Notes: generated from the sequence alone by a model not told the origin. Counted from the stretch's first letter, positions 1-11,783 are shown. The stretch: DNA of 64,000 bases from Datura wrightii (GCA_035772735.1 JASDFA010000003.1:157473001-157537000), one strand, 5' to 3'. Program-made: numbers and translations.

Positions 1-1326
1 ACGGAGAGAGAGAGAAGCGACGGCAAGGGGTGAGGGTCTCGCCGGTGGTGTCGGCGATGGAAAGGAGAGAAGAGGGAGAGGGCGGAGTGGCGTTGGCTGT
101 TGGCAGTGGGTGTTTTCTGACGAGGTCGGTGGCTGGTAAAGATGGTGGAAGGTGAAGGTTTCCGGTCGGCAGTGAGGTGAGGGTAAAGCGCCGAGGAGCG
201 AGGGGAAGAGGGAAAGGGAAGGGTCGGCTGGGTCTGTGGTATTTCGCGGTGCGGCGCTGGGGTGTTGTGATTTCACGGCGATGGTCGGAGATTTCGATTG
301 CTGGTGTTAATGGAGGTTGGTGGCCGGTGTGAGGGGAAGAAGAAAGAAAATGGAGATAGGGAGAGAGGGAGGTCGGCGGCAGCTATAGAGGGAGAGGGGG
401 AAATGGATGAAAAGTTTAGGTTTTGGGGTAGGTTAGGTAAATAAGGAAGTATATTAGGGATTTAATATAAAGCCGTTAGATTAGGTGAGATGGACGGCTA
501 GGATTAGATTCTAGGATAGATGGGTCGGGTCGCGTGTTAATTGGGTAGTCCGGATGGGTTATTGGGTTATAAATTAATTTAAAATTGGATTGGATTCAAA
601 AAATGGTCAGATATGATGAAACAAACTAAAATTGAATTTAAATAATAGCCAAAATTGATCAAAAGTGGCTAAAATTGACATAAATTCAATAGAAGATGGC
701 CAGATTTGAAATAAATAAATTGAAATTGAATAGAAAATGGTTATAGATTAAATGAAATTGGATTTAGCTGCTATTAAATTAATAAATATACTACACTTGT
801 AGATAATTTAATAAATAGATAATAAATTATTTAAATTATAGGAAATCATATAAATATTATTATTAATAAATAAATTCTAAATTTAAGTATACTTATGCAA
901 ATATCATATAATTAAATTATTATATATAGAAATAATTTAAAGACTAGAAAATAAAAATTAAGTTATCAAATGTTATTATATTATTAACATAAATAATTTA
1001 TAAATTCGAGAAATGTTATTAGTCAAATAAATTTATAAAATTTAGTAAAATTAGGTGAATAGTTTATTAAGTAAAGAATATATTTCAAAATAAAGGCGCA
1101 TATTAATACGAAATATATTATATACGACATAATTATTTAATATCAAAAATTATAATTAATATGAGTCATATATATGTAACTTAAAATAATTTTCATAATA
1201 TTATAATAATAAATTACTTTATAAATACAAAAGTAAGTCGAATATTTGCATTAAAATAAATAAATAAATATATACATATATAAGCAGCATATTAAGGCGT
1301 AGGAAGGTCAAAATTGGGTGTCAACA
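1..1326 (-). mobile_element. LTR fragment, probably Tat/Ogre-like, running off the left edge
   Basis: Read on the minus strand, the sequence begins TGTTGACACCC at 1326, a start I associate with long Tat/Ogre-type plant LTRs. Homology of the neighbouring transposon ORF stops at this point (about 1327-1330). Bases 440-1300 are very AT-rich without open frames; bases 1-440 are G/A-rich on the plus strand (C/T-rich on the minus strand), like a transcribed LTR leader. The other end and any primer site lie outside the window, so it could be a solo LTR or part of a full element. The family assignment is a recognition call only. Confidence 0.45.
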
Positions 1327-1848
1327 GCTCCACTTGGCTGTTGATCGTGCTCCACATAGTGTGCGTCTGATATCTGCATACGGTGGAGTGATGTTCAGCT
1401 GGCGGAGGACATGCGTGTCTGTGTCTTGTGTTCCCAAGATGGCATTAAGATGTTGTGGTTCAAAAGTAACCACATGTCCGCTGATCTTGAATGTGTGGCT
1501 GCGCGGGGTGGGTTTCCAATTAGCGTAGAATTCCCTTATAAGGTGAAGATTACACTCTTTGGGTTCTTCGAAGATGAAGTTTAACCCCACAGTGTGTATC
1601 ATGTGTAAGATTCTCGGGAATTCTTGACCTAGTGGATCCCTTGCAATTTTCTCCTCAGGGAAGTACTTGGTTTCTTTGTTCTTGGAGTACCATTTCTTCC
1701 CCTCGTCCAATACCCATCGTGTTCCATATTACCTTTGTTGGCCCCTTGGAACTGGTGGTGCTGCTGGAACTGTTGCCCTAACTCTAAGTCTTTTTCGGCT
1801 GGCACCAGATGTGGATGCACCTTTTCCCTTGTCTTGCCGTCCAGACAT
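1327..1848 (-). pseudogene. Env-position ORF of the Athila-like element ('plant transposon protein' domain), broken
   Basis: The reading frame opens at an ATG at 1846-1848 with a basic N-terminus (MSGRQDKGKG...), meets one in-frame TAA at 1729-1731 (codon 40), then stays open to the left junction. The part after the stop (KKWYSKNKETKYFPEEKIARDPLGQEF...) resembles the domain found in many plant proteins labelled putative plant transposon protein. Its role is unknown to me; in Athila elements this slot after pol is often called env-like, but no signal peptide or membrane segment is visible here. The C-terminal part is missing because the frame runs into the LTR edge at 1326. Confidence 0.6.
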
Positions 1849-3195
1849 TTTTTCTGTTTATAAAAAGCATATATTTCAAATTTCATTCATGGTATAGTTG
1901 GCTACTACTAAGGCTGGGCTTAAATTGATCACCCCACACTTAGTTATTAGTCGTAATTCATACAATTCGACAAGAACAACCACATAATTCCAGCTCTTAT
2001 TTCTCACAAGGTGCAGTGCATCAATAAAAGTCGATGGAATAGCTTCATTGTACTACTCAGAATTCATACAATGCATTGTTAAAGTTCATCCATCTATCCA
2101 TTTACAAAGTGCATGAGCAATTCACAATTTTGTGCACAACAACCTATTGGATTTTTCCTACTTTCATTCCCCAAAAATCAACCTTCAACCTTAACATAAT
2201 CGAAGTTTAATCACAAATTTTTAACTCCAACAACATACAACCCAAGATTTTTTTTCTTTTTCTACCCTTTCTGCTTCTTCCAAACTCAATTTCTCATCCC
2301 TAGTTATCAACAATGTAAGATTTTCAATACAAATCATGTAATTATTGAGTTCATAACACAACATTAGCACAAAATCAACATTCATCCATGACCCAATCAA
2401 TTACACATCTTATTAATAACTTAGGGAAGAATTTCATCATAAAACATGTTCAAGAATCGAAATATGCAGCAAGAATGACAAAAATTCGAGAACATACCTT
2501 TACTTGAAAAGTTTGAAGAAGACTTGAAGAAATTTCTTAAGTTAGGGTCGTGGCACGTTGAGGGAGAAGGGGGAATGGGGGTTTTGTCGTTGAGGATTGC
2601 AGAAGAATGGAGGAAAAATATGTTTTTGGGGTTAAAAATAATGATTTCGTGCGGGTTGACCCGATACCCCGAGCTGACCCAACACGAATTTGGCCTCAAC
2701 GTGTCACGGAGGCCATCGCGGAGGTCAATCTCCGTGACATGGAGCCATCGCGGAGGTTCATTGAAATTTGACATACCTGGACATTAAACCCAGCATGTCA
2801 CAGAGGCTAACGCGGAGCACAGGCTCCGTGACACGGGGCCATCGCGGTAGCTCACTGCCTCTTGCCTCAATTTTCACTTTTTACCTTTGTTTTTCCACTT
2901 GTGATTTTGTATTTTGCTCTCCATATCTCCTAAAAATCATCCAACAACAACAACTCGTTAGAAAATAGTGGGTTGCCTCCCACCTAGCGCCTTAGTTTTC
3001 GTGATGGCATGACCATTTTTTTTAAAATAGTTTCTAACTATTATAGTATATTACATTCACGGGTTGCTTCTCGTGCAGCGCCTGGTTTATCGTCGCGGCT
3101 TGACGCTTGTCATCCTCATTCTTCTACTAAGGTGATAGATGTCTTCTCTCGATTAACGCCCTCACCCCAGTAGTGCTTACACCTTTGTCCATTCA
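1849..3195 (-). other. Non-coding spacer between pol and the env-position ORF
   Basis: No credible protein. The stretch next to pol contains ttgcctcccacctagcgcc (2973-2991) and a second similar motif near 3062-3081, sequence I associate with Athila elements just after pol. It holds two palindromic copies at 2701-2834 (listed separately) and, on the minus strand, a good splice-donor-like AAAGGTATGT near 2490-2500. It may be a leader or promoter region for the downstream ORF. Confidence 0.5.
2701..2834. repeat. Two copies of the GTGTCACGGAG / CTCCGTGACAC inverted repeat inside the element
   Basis: Copy 1 has arms at 2701-2711 and 2730-2740 (one end mismatch). Copy 2 has arms at 2795-2805 and 2824-2834 (one mismatch). 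The spacer carries the core atcgcggag or acgcggag. The same motif lies in the 5' LTR of this element (9551-9780, as variants) and in a Tekay-like LTR at 46032-46073. Confidence 0.85.
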
Positions 3196-4256
3196 CTAAA
3201 AATGTGGCACTTTATCCTCTTGCCACAATTCAACCACCCCGTAGGGTGTCATCCTTACTACTTCAAATGACCCCGACCACTTGGAGTGCAATTTCCCTGG
3301 GAAGAGTTTCAATCTAGAGTTGAATAGCAGCACCATTTGGCCCGGCTCAAAGATTCGATGCACCATATGCCTATCGCGCCACCTTTTCGTTTTTTCTTTG
3401 TAGCATTTTGCACTTTCATATGCGTGCCATCGAAATTCGTCCAACTCACTCAGCTGCATCAATCTTCTCTTTCCGGCTAGCTCAGGATCCATGTTCAGCT
3501 TCCGCACAGCCCAATAAGCTCGATGTTCAAGCTCTACGGGGAGATGACATGCCTTCCCGTAAACCAATCTGTACGGTGAAGTCCCAATAGGTGTCTTATA
3601 TGCAGTTCGATAAGCCCACAGCGCATCATCCAGTTTGCTTGCCTAATCCTTGCGTTGTGCATTCACCGTTTTCTGCAAAATCTGTTTAATTTCCCTGTTT
3701 GACACCTCTACTTGTCCGCAAGTTTGGGGATGATATGTTGTAGCCACTTTATGCCGCACCCCGTATTTCTCTTGCAAATTCTTGAATCCTGCATTCACAA
3801 AATGTGCCCCTCCATCACTGATAATTGCTCGTGGCGTACCAAACCTGGTGAAAATCTGCTTCTTCACAAATCTAGCCACCACCTTGTTGTCGTTCCTGGG
3901 ACATGTTGATGCCTCAACCCACTTGGACACGTAGCCCACTGCCACCAAGATGTATTGATTGCCAAACGATGGTGGAAACGGGCCCATAAAATCTATCCCC
4001 CACACATCGAACACCTCAACTTCCAATATGTGATGCAATGGCATCTCATGTCTCCTACCGATTGTTCCTGCTCTTTGACGTCGATCACATACTTTGACAT
4101 AAGCTGCAGCATCTTTGAACAGTGTGGCCAAAAGAACCTGGATTGCAGCACTTTGTGAGCAGTACGCTCTCTTCTATGATGACCTCCATATGGCAATGAA
4201 TGACAACTCCTCAACTCCTCTGCTGTCTGACTTTCTGGAATGCACCGCCTCATCAC
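3196..4256 (-). pseudogene. Athila-like integrase, decayed
   Basis: Fragments in order on the minus strand: a zinc-binding N-terminal remnant (about 4256-3993), the catalytic core (4131-3643) and the C-terminal part (3567-3196, beginning MVYGKACHLPVELEHRAYWA). The core shows the three acidic positions in IDFMGPFPP, SDGGAHF and GQVEVSNRE, so the DDE residues are visible. Integrase would join the cDNA to host DNA. The reading frame changes near 3993-4131 and again around 3570-3643, with stops, so no functional product is expected. Confidence 0.85.
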
Positions 4257-4475
4257 TTGATCTGGTCCTTGCTTGAATAGATACGGCTCATCTCACATGT
4301 AACACCTGGACTCATGCTTCAGCTTCTTCCTTTGTTGAGTCGTTGCCTCAGGTGGGTATATTCCACTTACTAACAAGTTCACAATATCTGCATACCAAGG
4401 GAGTTCAGCTTCCTTTATTGCAAAGAGTTGTTCATTAGGGAACTCTTCTCGGATGCGCTCACCTTCCTTCACATG

Positions 4476-6311
4476 TTAACGGTTTTCTAGTCGCGATAGG
4501 TGATCTGCAACCTGATTTTCACTTCCCTTCCTATCTCGGATCTCCAGATCAAACTCTTGCAGCAATAATATCCACCTGATTAGCCTGGGCTTCACATCTT
4601 TCTTGCCAAATAAGTATCGAATTGCCGCATGATCAATGTGCACCACCACTTTCGACCCCACCAGGTAGGATCTAAACTTGTCAAATGCAAACACTAGAGC
4701 CAGCATCTCCTTCTCTGTGACTGTATAATTAACTTGTGCTGCATCAAGCGTTTTGCTTGCATAGTAGATGGAATGAAAAATCTTATTCCTTCGCTGCCCC
4801 AATACCGCTCCTACAGCCGCATTACTTGCATCACACATTAACTTAAAAGGATATTCCCAATTAGGAGCAATGAGAATAGGAGCTTCCACCAGCTTCTTTT
4901 TCAACTCCTCAAATGCTTCTACACATTCCTTGTCAAATTCAAACTTCACCTCTTTTTCTAACAACTGGCATATCAGTCTAGAAATCTTAGAGAAGTTTTG
5001 AATAAACAGTCTGTAAAACCCAGCATGTCCTAAGAAGCCGAACACCCTTAACTGATACTGGCAGTGGTAGCTTTTCAATCACCTCTATCTTTGCATGATC
5101 GACCTCCAAACCTATGCATGACACCTTATGGCCAAGGACAATACCCTCCTTGACTAAAAAGTGACACTTTTCCCAGTTGAGCACCAGGTTTGAGTCTTCA
5201 CATCTGGCTAACACCCTGTCTAGATTTTGCAAACACATAGCAAATGAGTTACCAAAAATAGAAAAGTCATCCATAAATACCTCGACATAGTCTTCCACCA
5301 TATCGTGGAATATTGTCATCATGCATCGCTGGAATGTGGCTGGTGCATTGCATAGACCAAAGGGCATCCGCCTGAAAGCATATGTCCCATAAGGACATGT
5401 AAACGTGGTCTTCTCCTGATCTTCTAGTGCTAGGGCTATTTGATTATAGCCAGAGTAACCATCCAGAAAGAATAATATTCCTGCCCTGCCAGCTTGTCCA
5501 ACATCTGATCAATGAATGGAATCGGATAGTGATCTTTCTAAGTGGCCTCATTGAGCTTCCTATAATCCATGCAAATTCGCCAGCCCATGACTGTGCGTGT
5601 GGGAATTAGCTCATTCTTTTCATTTGTGACCACTGCCATTCCCCCTTTCTTGGGAACGCATTGAACTGGGCTAACCCATTCACTGTCTGAGATGGGATAT
5701 ATGACTCCTGCATCCAGCTACTTGATCACTTCCTTTCTGACTACATCCTTCATCACCGGGTTCAACCTCCACTGATGTTGCAAGGTTGGCTTGGATCCCT
5801 CTTCCACGAATATCTTGTGCATGCAGAAAGCTGGACTGATCCTCTTACTGTCTGACATCTGCCATCCCATTGCTCTCTTTCGCCTCTTAAGGACCACCAA
5901 TGCATCTTTCACTTGTGCATCTGTCAGTTCTGCTGAAATGATGACTGGTAAGGTGTCATCTTCACCCAAGAATACATACTGCAGATGTGGAGGCAATGTC
6001 TTTAACTCCAATTTAGGTGTCTCCTCTATTGATGGTTTTGGGGATGGTTCCAAGGACCTCTTCAATGGTTCAAAATCTTGCTTCCAGAAGAACCATTTTG
6101 GCTCATTCAAAGTCTGCACCATCTCATATGTCGCATTATCCCAAAAAAGATCATGTCCCACCAATGCTCTCTCTAAGGGATCCTGTGAGTCAATAATCTG
6201 AAGGGTCGATTCCTGATTCAAAACACTGATTGCTGATAACTCTTCATAGATGGAAGGTAGCTTCATAGCCTTGTCGACATCAAAGACCTCTACCTTATCA
6301 TGAGCTCTCAT
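4476..6311 (-). pseudogene. Athila-like reverse transcriptase and RNase H, decayed
   Basis: The block at 6311-5718 carries the pre-RT linker and start of RT (RAHDKVEVFDVDKAMKLPSI onward). The stretch 5367-4987 has MPFGLCNAPATFQ and the catalytic FMDDFSIFG motif. The stretch 5078-4476 holds the RT thumb and RNase H, with MCDASNAAVG, YASKTL and VADHLSRL. The RNase H TDHAA-type motif reads IDHAA. Frames change near 5400-5720 and near 5040, with stops between. It would have copied the element RNA into DNA and removed the template; it cannot now. Confidence 0.88.
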
Positions 6312-6344
6312 GGTTAGCTTCCCAGCAGCTACATCAATTAAGGC

Positions 6345-6599
6345 TCACCCGGTTGCCAAGAAATGACATCCTAAAATAAATGGGACTTTCGCATCTGACT
6401 CAAAATCAAGAATTATGAAATCCACCGGGAAAATAAGGGAGCCTACTTGCACTAGCACATCCTCCACATTTCCATCAGGTCTGGCTAATGAACGGTCAGC
6501 TAGCTGTAAGATCACAGTGGTGGGTCTAGGACTGCCCAGCCCCATCTTCTTGAATACTGTTGTTGGCATCAAATTTATACTTGCTCCCAAATCGCACAA
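6345..6599 (-). pseudogene. Athila-like aspartic protease domain
   Basis: An open stretch of about 84 residues begins MCDLGASINLMP, the Athila form of the retroviral-type aspartic protease active site (D-L-G-A-S), followed by TTVILQLADRSLARPDG and FIILDFE. It normally cleaves the Gag-Pol polyprotein. It lies between gag and RT as expected, but stops at both ends separate it from them. Confidence 0.8.
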
Positions 6600-6631
6600 A
6601 CCATGAGATCTATAGACTACCCAATTGTAAT

Positions 6632-8464
6632 CTAAATAGTGAAGCTCCTAGGATCCTTGAGCTTTGTCGGCAATCGATTTTGTATACGGGAGGTGCACTC
6701 CTCAGTAAGTGCAACTGCAGTATACTCTGTCAGTCTGCTCTTGTTTGCTACAATGTCTTTGATGTACTTAGCATATTTTGGCACTCCCTGCAGCACATCT
6801 ACTAAAGGAAGATTAATATGTACCTGCTTCAACACTTCCATGAACTTCTTGAAGCATGCTTCCTCCTTGTGCTTTTTCAATCTTTTAGGAAACGGGGGCG
6901 GTGGTCTTTCCATCTCTGCTGCCTTTTCGTTCCCCCTCACATCATCGTTTCCTTCATCCTTTTCTGTTGCTCCAGATTTCTGAGGTGGCCTTTCGGGTTC
7001 CACCTCCCTGAGTTGCTTTCCACTCCGAGTAGTAACTGCATTAACCTGCTTAGGATTTAGGTCTGTATCACTTGGTAATCCTCCCCTCGGTCTAGTATTT
7101 TGGGCTCTAGCTAACTGTCCTAACTGATACTCCAATGCCTTTGTAGCTAACTGCTGATTTTTCATGTCAGCTGTCAATTTTACCTGATCAGCCTGCATCA
7201 ACGCCTGGTTAGCTATTATGGTTTTAAGCATATCCTCGATGTTGCTGGACTGAGAAGGTGCATTATTTCCTATGAACTGCGGCTGAAAATTGTGATGACC
7301 CCCTTGATTTCTGTGCACGCCCTGATTTGAACTCTGTCCCTGATGACTATTACTCCCCCATGAAAAATTCGGATGATTTCTCCAATTTGGGTTGTAACTA
7401 TTGACATACTGCTAATTGTTGCTCCTCTAGGCGTTCCCAACAAAATTTACCGAATATGGATTGGCACCACAACACGCAGCTGAGTGTTCACTACTTCCAC
7501 AGACTTCACACCACACCTGTTGAACTGCATTGACTGGGGCTTGTGCCTGGCTCAAACTCATGTTGCTGAAATGAGTGTTAATTTGATTCTGCAAAGCAGT
7601 TATTTGTGCAGCAATCGCTATGAATCCATCTATCTCCAAGACCCCAGCCGCTTTCTTCACTCCCCCTCGGGTTATATCAGCATTCCATTCAGGATTACCT
7701 TGTGAAATACGGTTCAACAAGGTGTACAGCTCTTCGTATGTCTTTTCCAATGCCTGCCCCCCGACTGCTGAGTCTAACAAAATCTTTGTATGCGGTTCCA
7801 AGCCTTCAATGAATGTATGCACCAACACATCATTAGACTGATGATGGTGAGGATAATCTCTTAACATTGACTTGAACCTCTCCCAAGCCTGATACAAATT
7901 CTCACTCTCTCTCTGTTTGAAACTTAGAATCTGACTTCTAAGCCTGGTTGTCTTCCCTGATGGAAAGAATCATATGAAAAACTTCCGCGCTAGGTCATCC
8001 CAAGTAGTAATAGAATTTGGCGATTCAGCCTTTAACCACCTCTTGGCTTCCCCCAGCAGTGAAAACGGGAATAGTGTAAGCCTCACATAATCAGATGATA
8101 CTCTAGCAGGTATATATGTGTCACTTATCTCCAAGAAGTTTTGGAGATGCTATTATGGATCTTCATGAGGGAGACCTGTAAATTGCCCGCTGGTGTGCAA
8201 TAACTGCACCATATTCTGCTTAAGTTCAAATCTCCCTCCTGGTTCTGGCCTGCGAATGTTGGATGTTACATTATTCGCATGTGGGATTGCCACCTCACGG
8301 ACCGGTCTTGCTGCCATCTCTTCTGGCACTAAAACTGCCCTTACAATTGGTGGATGCTGTTTTTGCTCCAGAATTACCCTCCTTAATAACTGCAACTTCT
8401 TTTCTAGAGCTTCCCTCTTCTGTAGATGAAATTGTCTCTCCGTCTCTAAAAACGGATCCACCAA
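6632..8464 (-). pseudogene. Athila-like gag, broken into three frames
   Basis: Three pieces on the minus strand: 8464-8153 (N-terminal, begins MVDPFLETERQFHLQKREAL), 7897-7427 (capsid-like, YQAWERFKSMLRDYPHHHQ, ending in a Cys-rich segment WCEVCGSSEHSAACC) and 7318-6632 (Gln/Pro-rich linker ending PPPPFPKRLKKHKEE and ALTEECTSRIQNRLP). The last piece is the typical Athila gag-to-protease linker. Stops lie near 8150, 7970 and 7425. Gag would form the cytoplasmic particle that packages the element RNA. The divergence suggests an old copy. Confidence 0.85.
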
Positions 8465-8593
8465 CTCCTTATCTCTTGCCAGCGTTCAGAAACAACTTAG
8501 TGCCTGCAAGAGAAATCGCTAAGATCAAGTTGTCAACACTTGTATCGAACTTGCAAACTAACACTAAGAAAATTAAGTCACCAATTACGCCAG

Positions 8594-8611
8594 TCCCCGG
8601 CAACGGCGCCA
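8594..8611 (-). other. Primer binding site, tRNA-Asp type
   Basis: The minus strand reads TGGCGCCGTTGCCGGGGA, complementary to the 3' end of plant tRNA-Asp and characteristic of Athila-type elements. It lies just inside the 5' LTR. It fixes both the orientation and the LTR end. Confidence 0.9.
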
Positions 8612-9510
8612 AAAACTTGTTCACTCCTAATCGCACGCAAGTGCATGTGGTCTTATAAGTAATAAAGTGGCTTTATTTCAAGCCAGGTATCGAACCCACA
8701 GGGACTGTAACGAAGGAGTAATTTTTCTCTAAGTGTTTAGTATACACACTTCTTTATACAAGTAGACAAGCAAAACAAATGGTGATTTTTCAAGAATATT
8801 AGTTAATGTAACCTTAAGTGAAAATTATGAATTATAATCTGAACAATAGCACGAACAAGCTAAGGTTAAGGCAAAACATGCAGATATGTAATTTATTGAT
8901 TAAATTTCAGTCAACACTTTTCTTCGGTTGTTAGTCAGAAATTATTAACAATGGATTGGGTCTTTCGAACTCCTCACCAATTAAAGAATTGTTAGATTTA
9001 CATTACACATTTCTGTGATGCAACAACTCATATTCTCATAAACCAAACTAAATTCCATAGATGACCAAATATGAAATTACAGATATATTTCTATTCTGAA
9101 CGTTAATCTTCTCTTAATTTCTCAACCAAGACAAGAACATACTCTACCAATTCACATCCATCCAAATAATCTTCCTTTCGGAAATAAAATTGAAATTTTA
9201 ATATATGCATTAACAATGGCCAATCATTAATGTAGTAAAAACAAGAATCAGTAGAACAACCATTTTAGAGAAGATAAAAACTGAAATAACATCAATTACA
9301 TACTACTGCAATTATCCTCAACCTCAGCCAAAGGTGAATTTAGTCACTCATTTGAGGATTAAACATCTTCAAACAAGTAGAAAACATACAAGCAATTGAA
9401 ATTTAAGAGAAAAAGGAAGAGAATTAACCCTAGGACTTCTTCAGCTCAACTGCTTGATACCCACGTTCTAGCATGAAATGTCAGATAACTTAAAATAAAA
9501 CCTAAGTGTG

Positions 9511-9520
9511 CTATTTATAC
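9511..9520 (-). promoter_or_regulatory. TATA box of the Athila-like LTR
   Basis: The minus strand reads GTATAAATAG, a canonical plant TATA box, about 30 bases downstream of the first palindrome copy. Transcription would run toward the primer site. Confidence 0.65.
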
Positions 9521-9550
9521 AAGTGAGAAATTTCCCAAAATAAACTGGCA

Positions 9551-9880
9551 ACGTGGCACGGAGGCTATCGCGAAGCATCAGCTCCGTGCCACGTCCTTGT
9601 TGCGGAGCCTCACTGGAACTTGGATGCACAGATTCTTAGCCTCAGCATGGCACAGAGGCTATTGCGGAGCCTCAGCTCCGTGCCACATACTTGTCGCGCA
9701 CCTTCACTGGAATCCGGGTGTGCAGCAAAGTCTTCCCGACGTGTCACGAAAGTGAACACGGAGCATAGGCTCCGTGACACGGTGCCATCGCGCACCTTCA
9801 CTGGAATTCGCCTAAAATTTCACTCTAGGCAGAATGCTACCGCGATGGTAGCGTGCCACGGCCTCTATCACGGAGCATCA
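9551..9880. repeat. Palindrome block in U3 of the Athila-like LTR
   Basis: Copy A has perfect 13-bp arms acgtggcacggag (9551-9563) and ctccgtgccacgt (9582-9594) with an 18-base spacer. Copy B (9648-9685) has one arm mismatch. Copy C has gtgtcacg-type arms at 9741-9748 and 9770-9780. A partial fourth copy spans about 9826-9880. All carry a tcgcg/tgcggag-like core and each of A to C is followed by a cctcactgg or ccttcactgg spacer, giving a period of about 95 bp. Confidence 0.9.
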
Positions 9881-10094
9881 ATTTCTTAGTATTTTCTTGC
9901 CGACTTCCGCGTTTTACTTCCGAGTCCATTCCTTCACTTCACCAACTTGTAGATTAGTTTCCAAAATTCATTTCAAACTGCAAAAACAATAACTAATCAT
10001 GTTGGTCAGTATAAATCCACATTTACATAAAAACCACATGAGAAAGTACACATAAAAGTAGATAAACAAGTCCAAATTAAGTAATAAAGTATCA

Positions 10095-10118
10095 CTTGGG
10101 CATGCAATTATGCCCAAG
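10095..10118. repeat. Perfect 9-bp inverted repeat at the element junction
   Basis: Arms cttgggcat (10095-10103) and atgcccaag (10110-10118) flank a 6-base spacer. It sits exactly where chromovirus pol ends and the Athila-like LTR should begin, so it probably forms the first bases of that LTR. Confidence 0.85.
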
Positions 10119-10124
10119 ATCATT

Positions 10125-11761
10125 AGCCACCACATTGGCTTTACCCGGGTGATATAGCACACTCATATCGTAGTCTTTTAATAACTCTAACCACCTCCTC
10201 TATCGAAGATTTAGGTCCTTCTGACTTAACACAAACTGAAGGCTCTTGTGATCCGTAAACACATCCACGTGAGCCCCATATAGGTAATGTCTCCATATCT
10301 TTAGTGCAAACACCACCATTGCCAATTCCAAGTCGTGAGTTGGATAGTTCTTCTCATGAACTTTGAGCTGTCTGGAGGCGTAGGCTATCACTTTGCCCCG
10401 CTACATTAGAACGCATCCGAGTCCAACTCTGGAAGCATCACAATAAATAACCAACCCATCTGTTCCTTCTGGCAAGGTCAAAACTGGAGCGGTAGTAAGT
10501 CTCGTCTTTAACTCCTGGAAACTCTTCTCACACTCGTCCGACCACTGAAATTTCACCTTCTTCTGAGTTAACTTAGTCAGAGGATATGCTATAGAGGAGA
10601 AACCTTCCACAAACAGTCGGTAATAACCAGCTAAGCCCAGGAAACTCCTGATTTCAGTAGGTGAGGTAGGTCTGGACCAATCTTTTACTGCTGCTATCTT
10701 GAGGAGATCTACTTGTATTCCTTCACCTGAGACCACATAACCTAAGAAAGTCATGGACTTTAACCAGAATTCGCACTTGCTGAACTTAGCGAACAACTGG
10801 CAGTCCCTGAGTGTCTGTAATGCTAATCTTAGGTGATTGGCATGCTCTTCCTCATTTCTGGAGTATACCAGAATGTCATCGATAAATACAATGAAGAACA
10901 TATCCAGATACTTCTTGAAGACCCTATTCATCAAGTCCATGAAGGTTGTTGGGGCGTTTGTTAGCCCGAAGGACATCACCATAAACTCGTAGTGACCATA
11001 CTGAGTCCTAAATGTTGTTTTTGGTATGTCACACTCTCTGACCCTTAGCTGATGGTACCCTAACCTGAGATTGATTTTTGAGAAATAACTAGCTCCCTGA
11101 AGCTGGACAAACAGGTCATCAATTCTGGGTAGGGGATACCTGTTCTTGACTGTGACCTTGTTCAACTGACGGTAATCTATGTACATTCTGAGGGTGTCGT
11201 CTTTCTTGCGCACGAATAACACTGGAGCACCCCAGGGAAAGATACTGGGTCTGATAAAACCCTTGTCAAGAAGATCTTTTAACTGCTCCTTCAACTCCTT
11301 AAGCTGAGCTGGAGCCATTCTATAAGGAGGGATGGAGATGGGCTAAATGTCTGGGAGAAGGTCGATCCCGAAGTTTATTTCTCATTCAGAGGAAACTCCG
11401 GGAAGATCCTCAGGAAATCATCTGGGAACTCGCTAACCACGGGGAATGACTGGATAGTTGGGGTCTTAGAGTTGGAATTCTTGAACCGAACCAGGTGATA
11501 TATACATCCTTTGGAGATGAGTTTCTGGGCCTTAAGGTAGGAAATAGACCTACCCTTGGGCATTGAACTGCTACCCGTCTATTCTAACACTTGTTCATTT
11601 GGAAATTGGAACTTGATAACTCTAGTTCTACAATCAACTGAGGCATAGCAACAGTGTAACCAATCGATGCCAAGGATAAGGTCAAAATCAACCATTTCTA
11701 ACTCTACGAGGTCAACTGGGATGACTTTATTAAGAACTGAGACTGGGCAGTTTCTATACAC
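10125..11761 (-). pseudogene. Chromovirus protease-RT-RNase H, decayed
   Basis: The protease C-terminal part is at 11761-11579 (VDFDLILGIDWLHC). RT spans 11318-10401, from MAPAQLKELKEQLKDLLDKG through VFIDDILVYSR. RNase H runs on at 10391-10200 (YASRQLKVHEKNYPTHDLEL) and ends in a degraded HPGKANVVA motif near 10140. RT motif A reads KINLRLGYHQ where the family has KIDLR, so a catalytic Asp is replaced by Asn. Stops separate the pieces, for example at 11343-11345 and 10399-10401. Confidence 0.88.
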
Positions 11762-11783
11762 CCAGTTGGCTCTACCTAACTCG

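Larger units (their letters stand above)
1327..10119 (-). mobile_element. Athila-like Ty3/gypsy retrotransposon, decayed, truncated at its 3' end
   Basis: Order on the minus strand: LTR (10119-8618), tRNA-Asp primer site, gag, protease, reverse transcriptase, RNase H, integrase, long non-coding spacer, then an ORF in the env position. That order, the Asp primer site and protein motifs such as CDLGASINLMP and FMDDFS fit the Athila lineage. Many stops and frameshifts make it inactive. The 3' LTR is absent: the element is cut at 1326 by another LTR. At the right it interrupts a Tekay/Del-like element, so it inserted later than that one. Confidence 0.85.
8618..10119 (-). repeat. 5' LTR of the Athila-like element
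   Basis: The right edge is near 10119, where homology of the flanking chromovirus pol stops. The left edge is placed at GAACA just before the primer site, about 1.5 kb in total. Next to the primer site it carries the conserved string ccaggtatcgaacccacagg. It contains a TATA box (9511-9520) and a palindrome block (9551-9880). No matching 3' LTR is in the window, so the exact ends are inferred. Confidence 0.7.
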
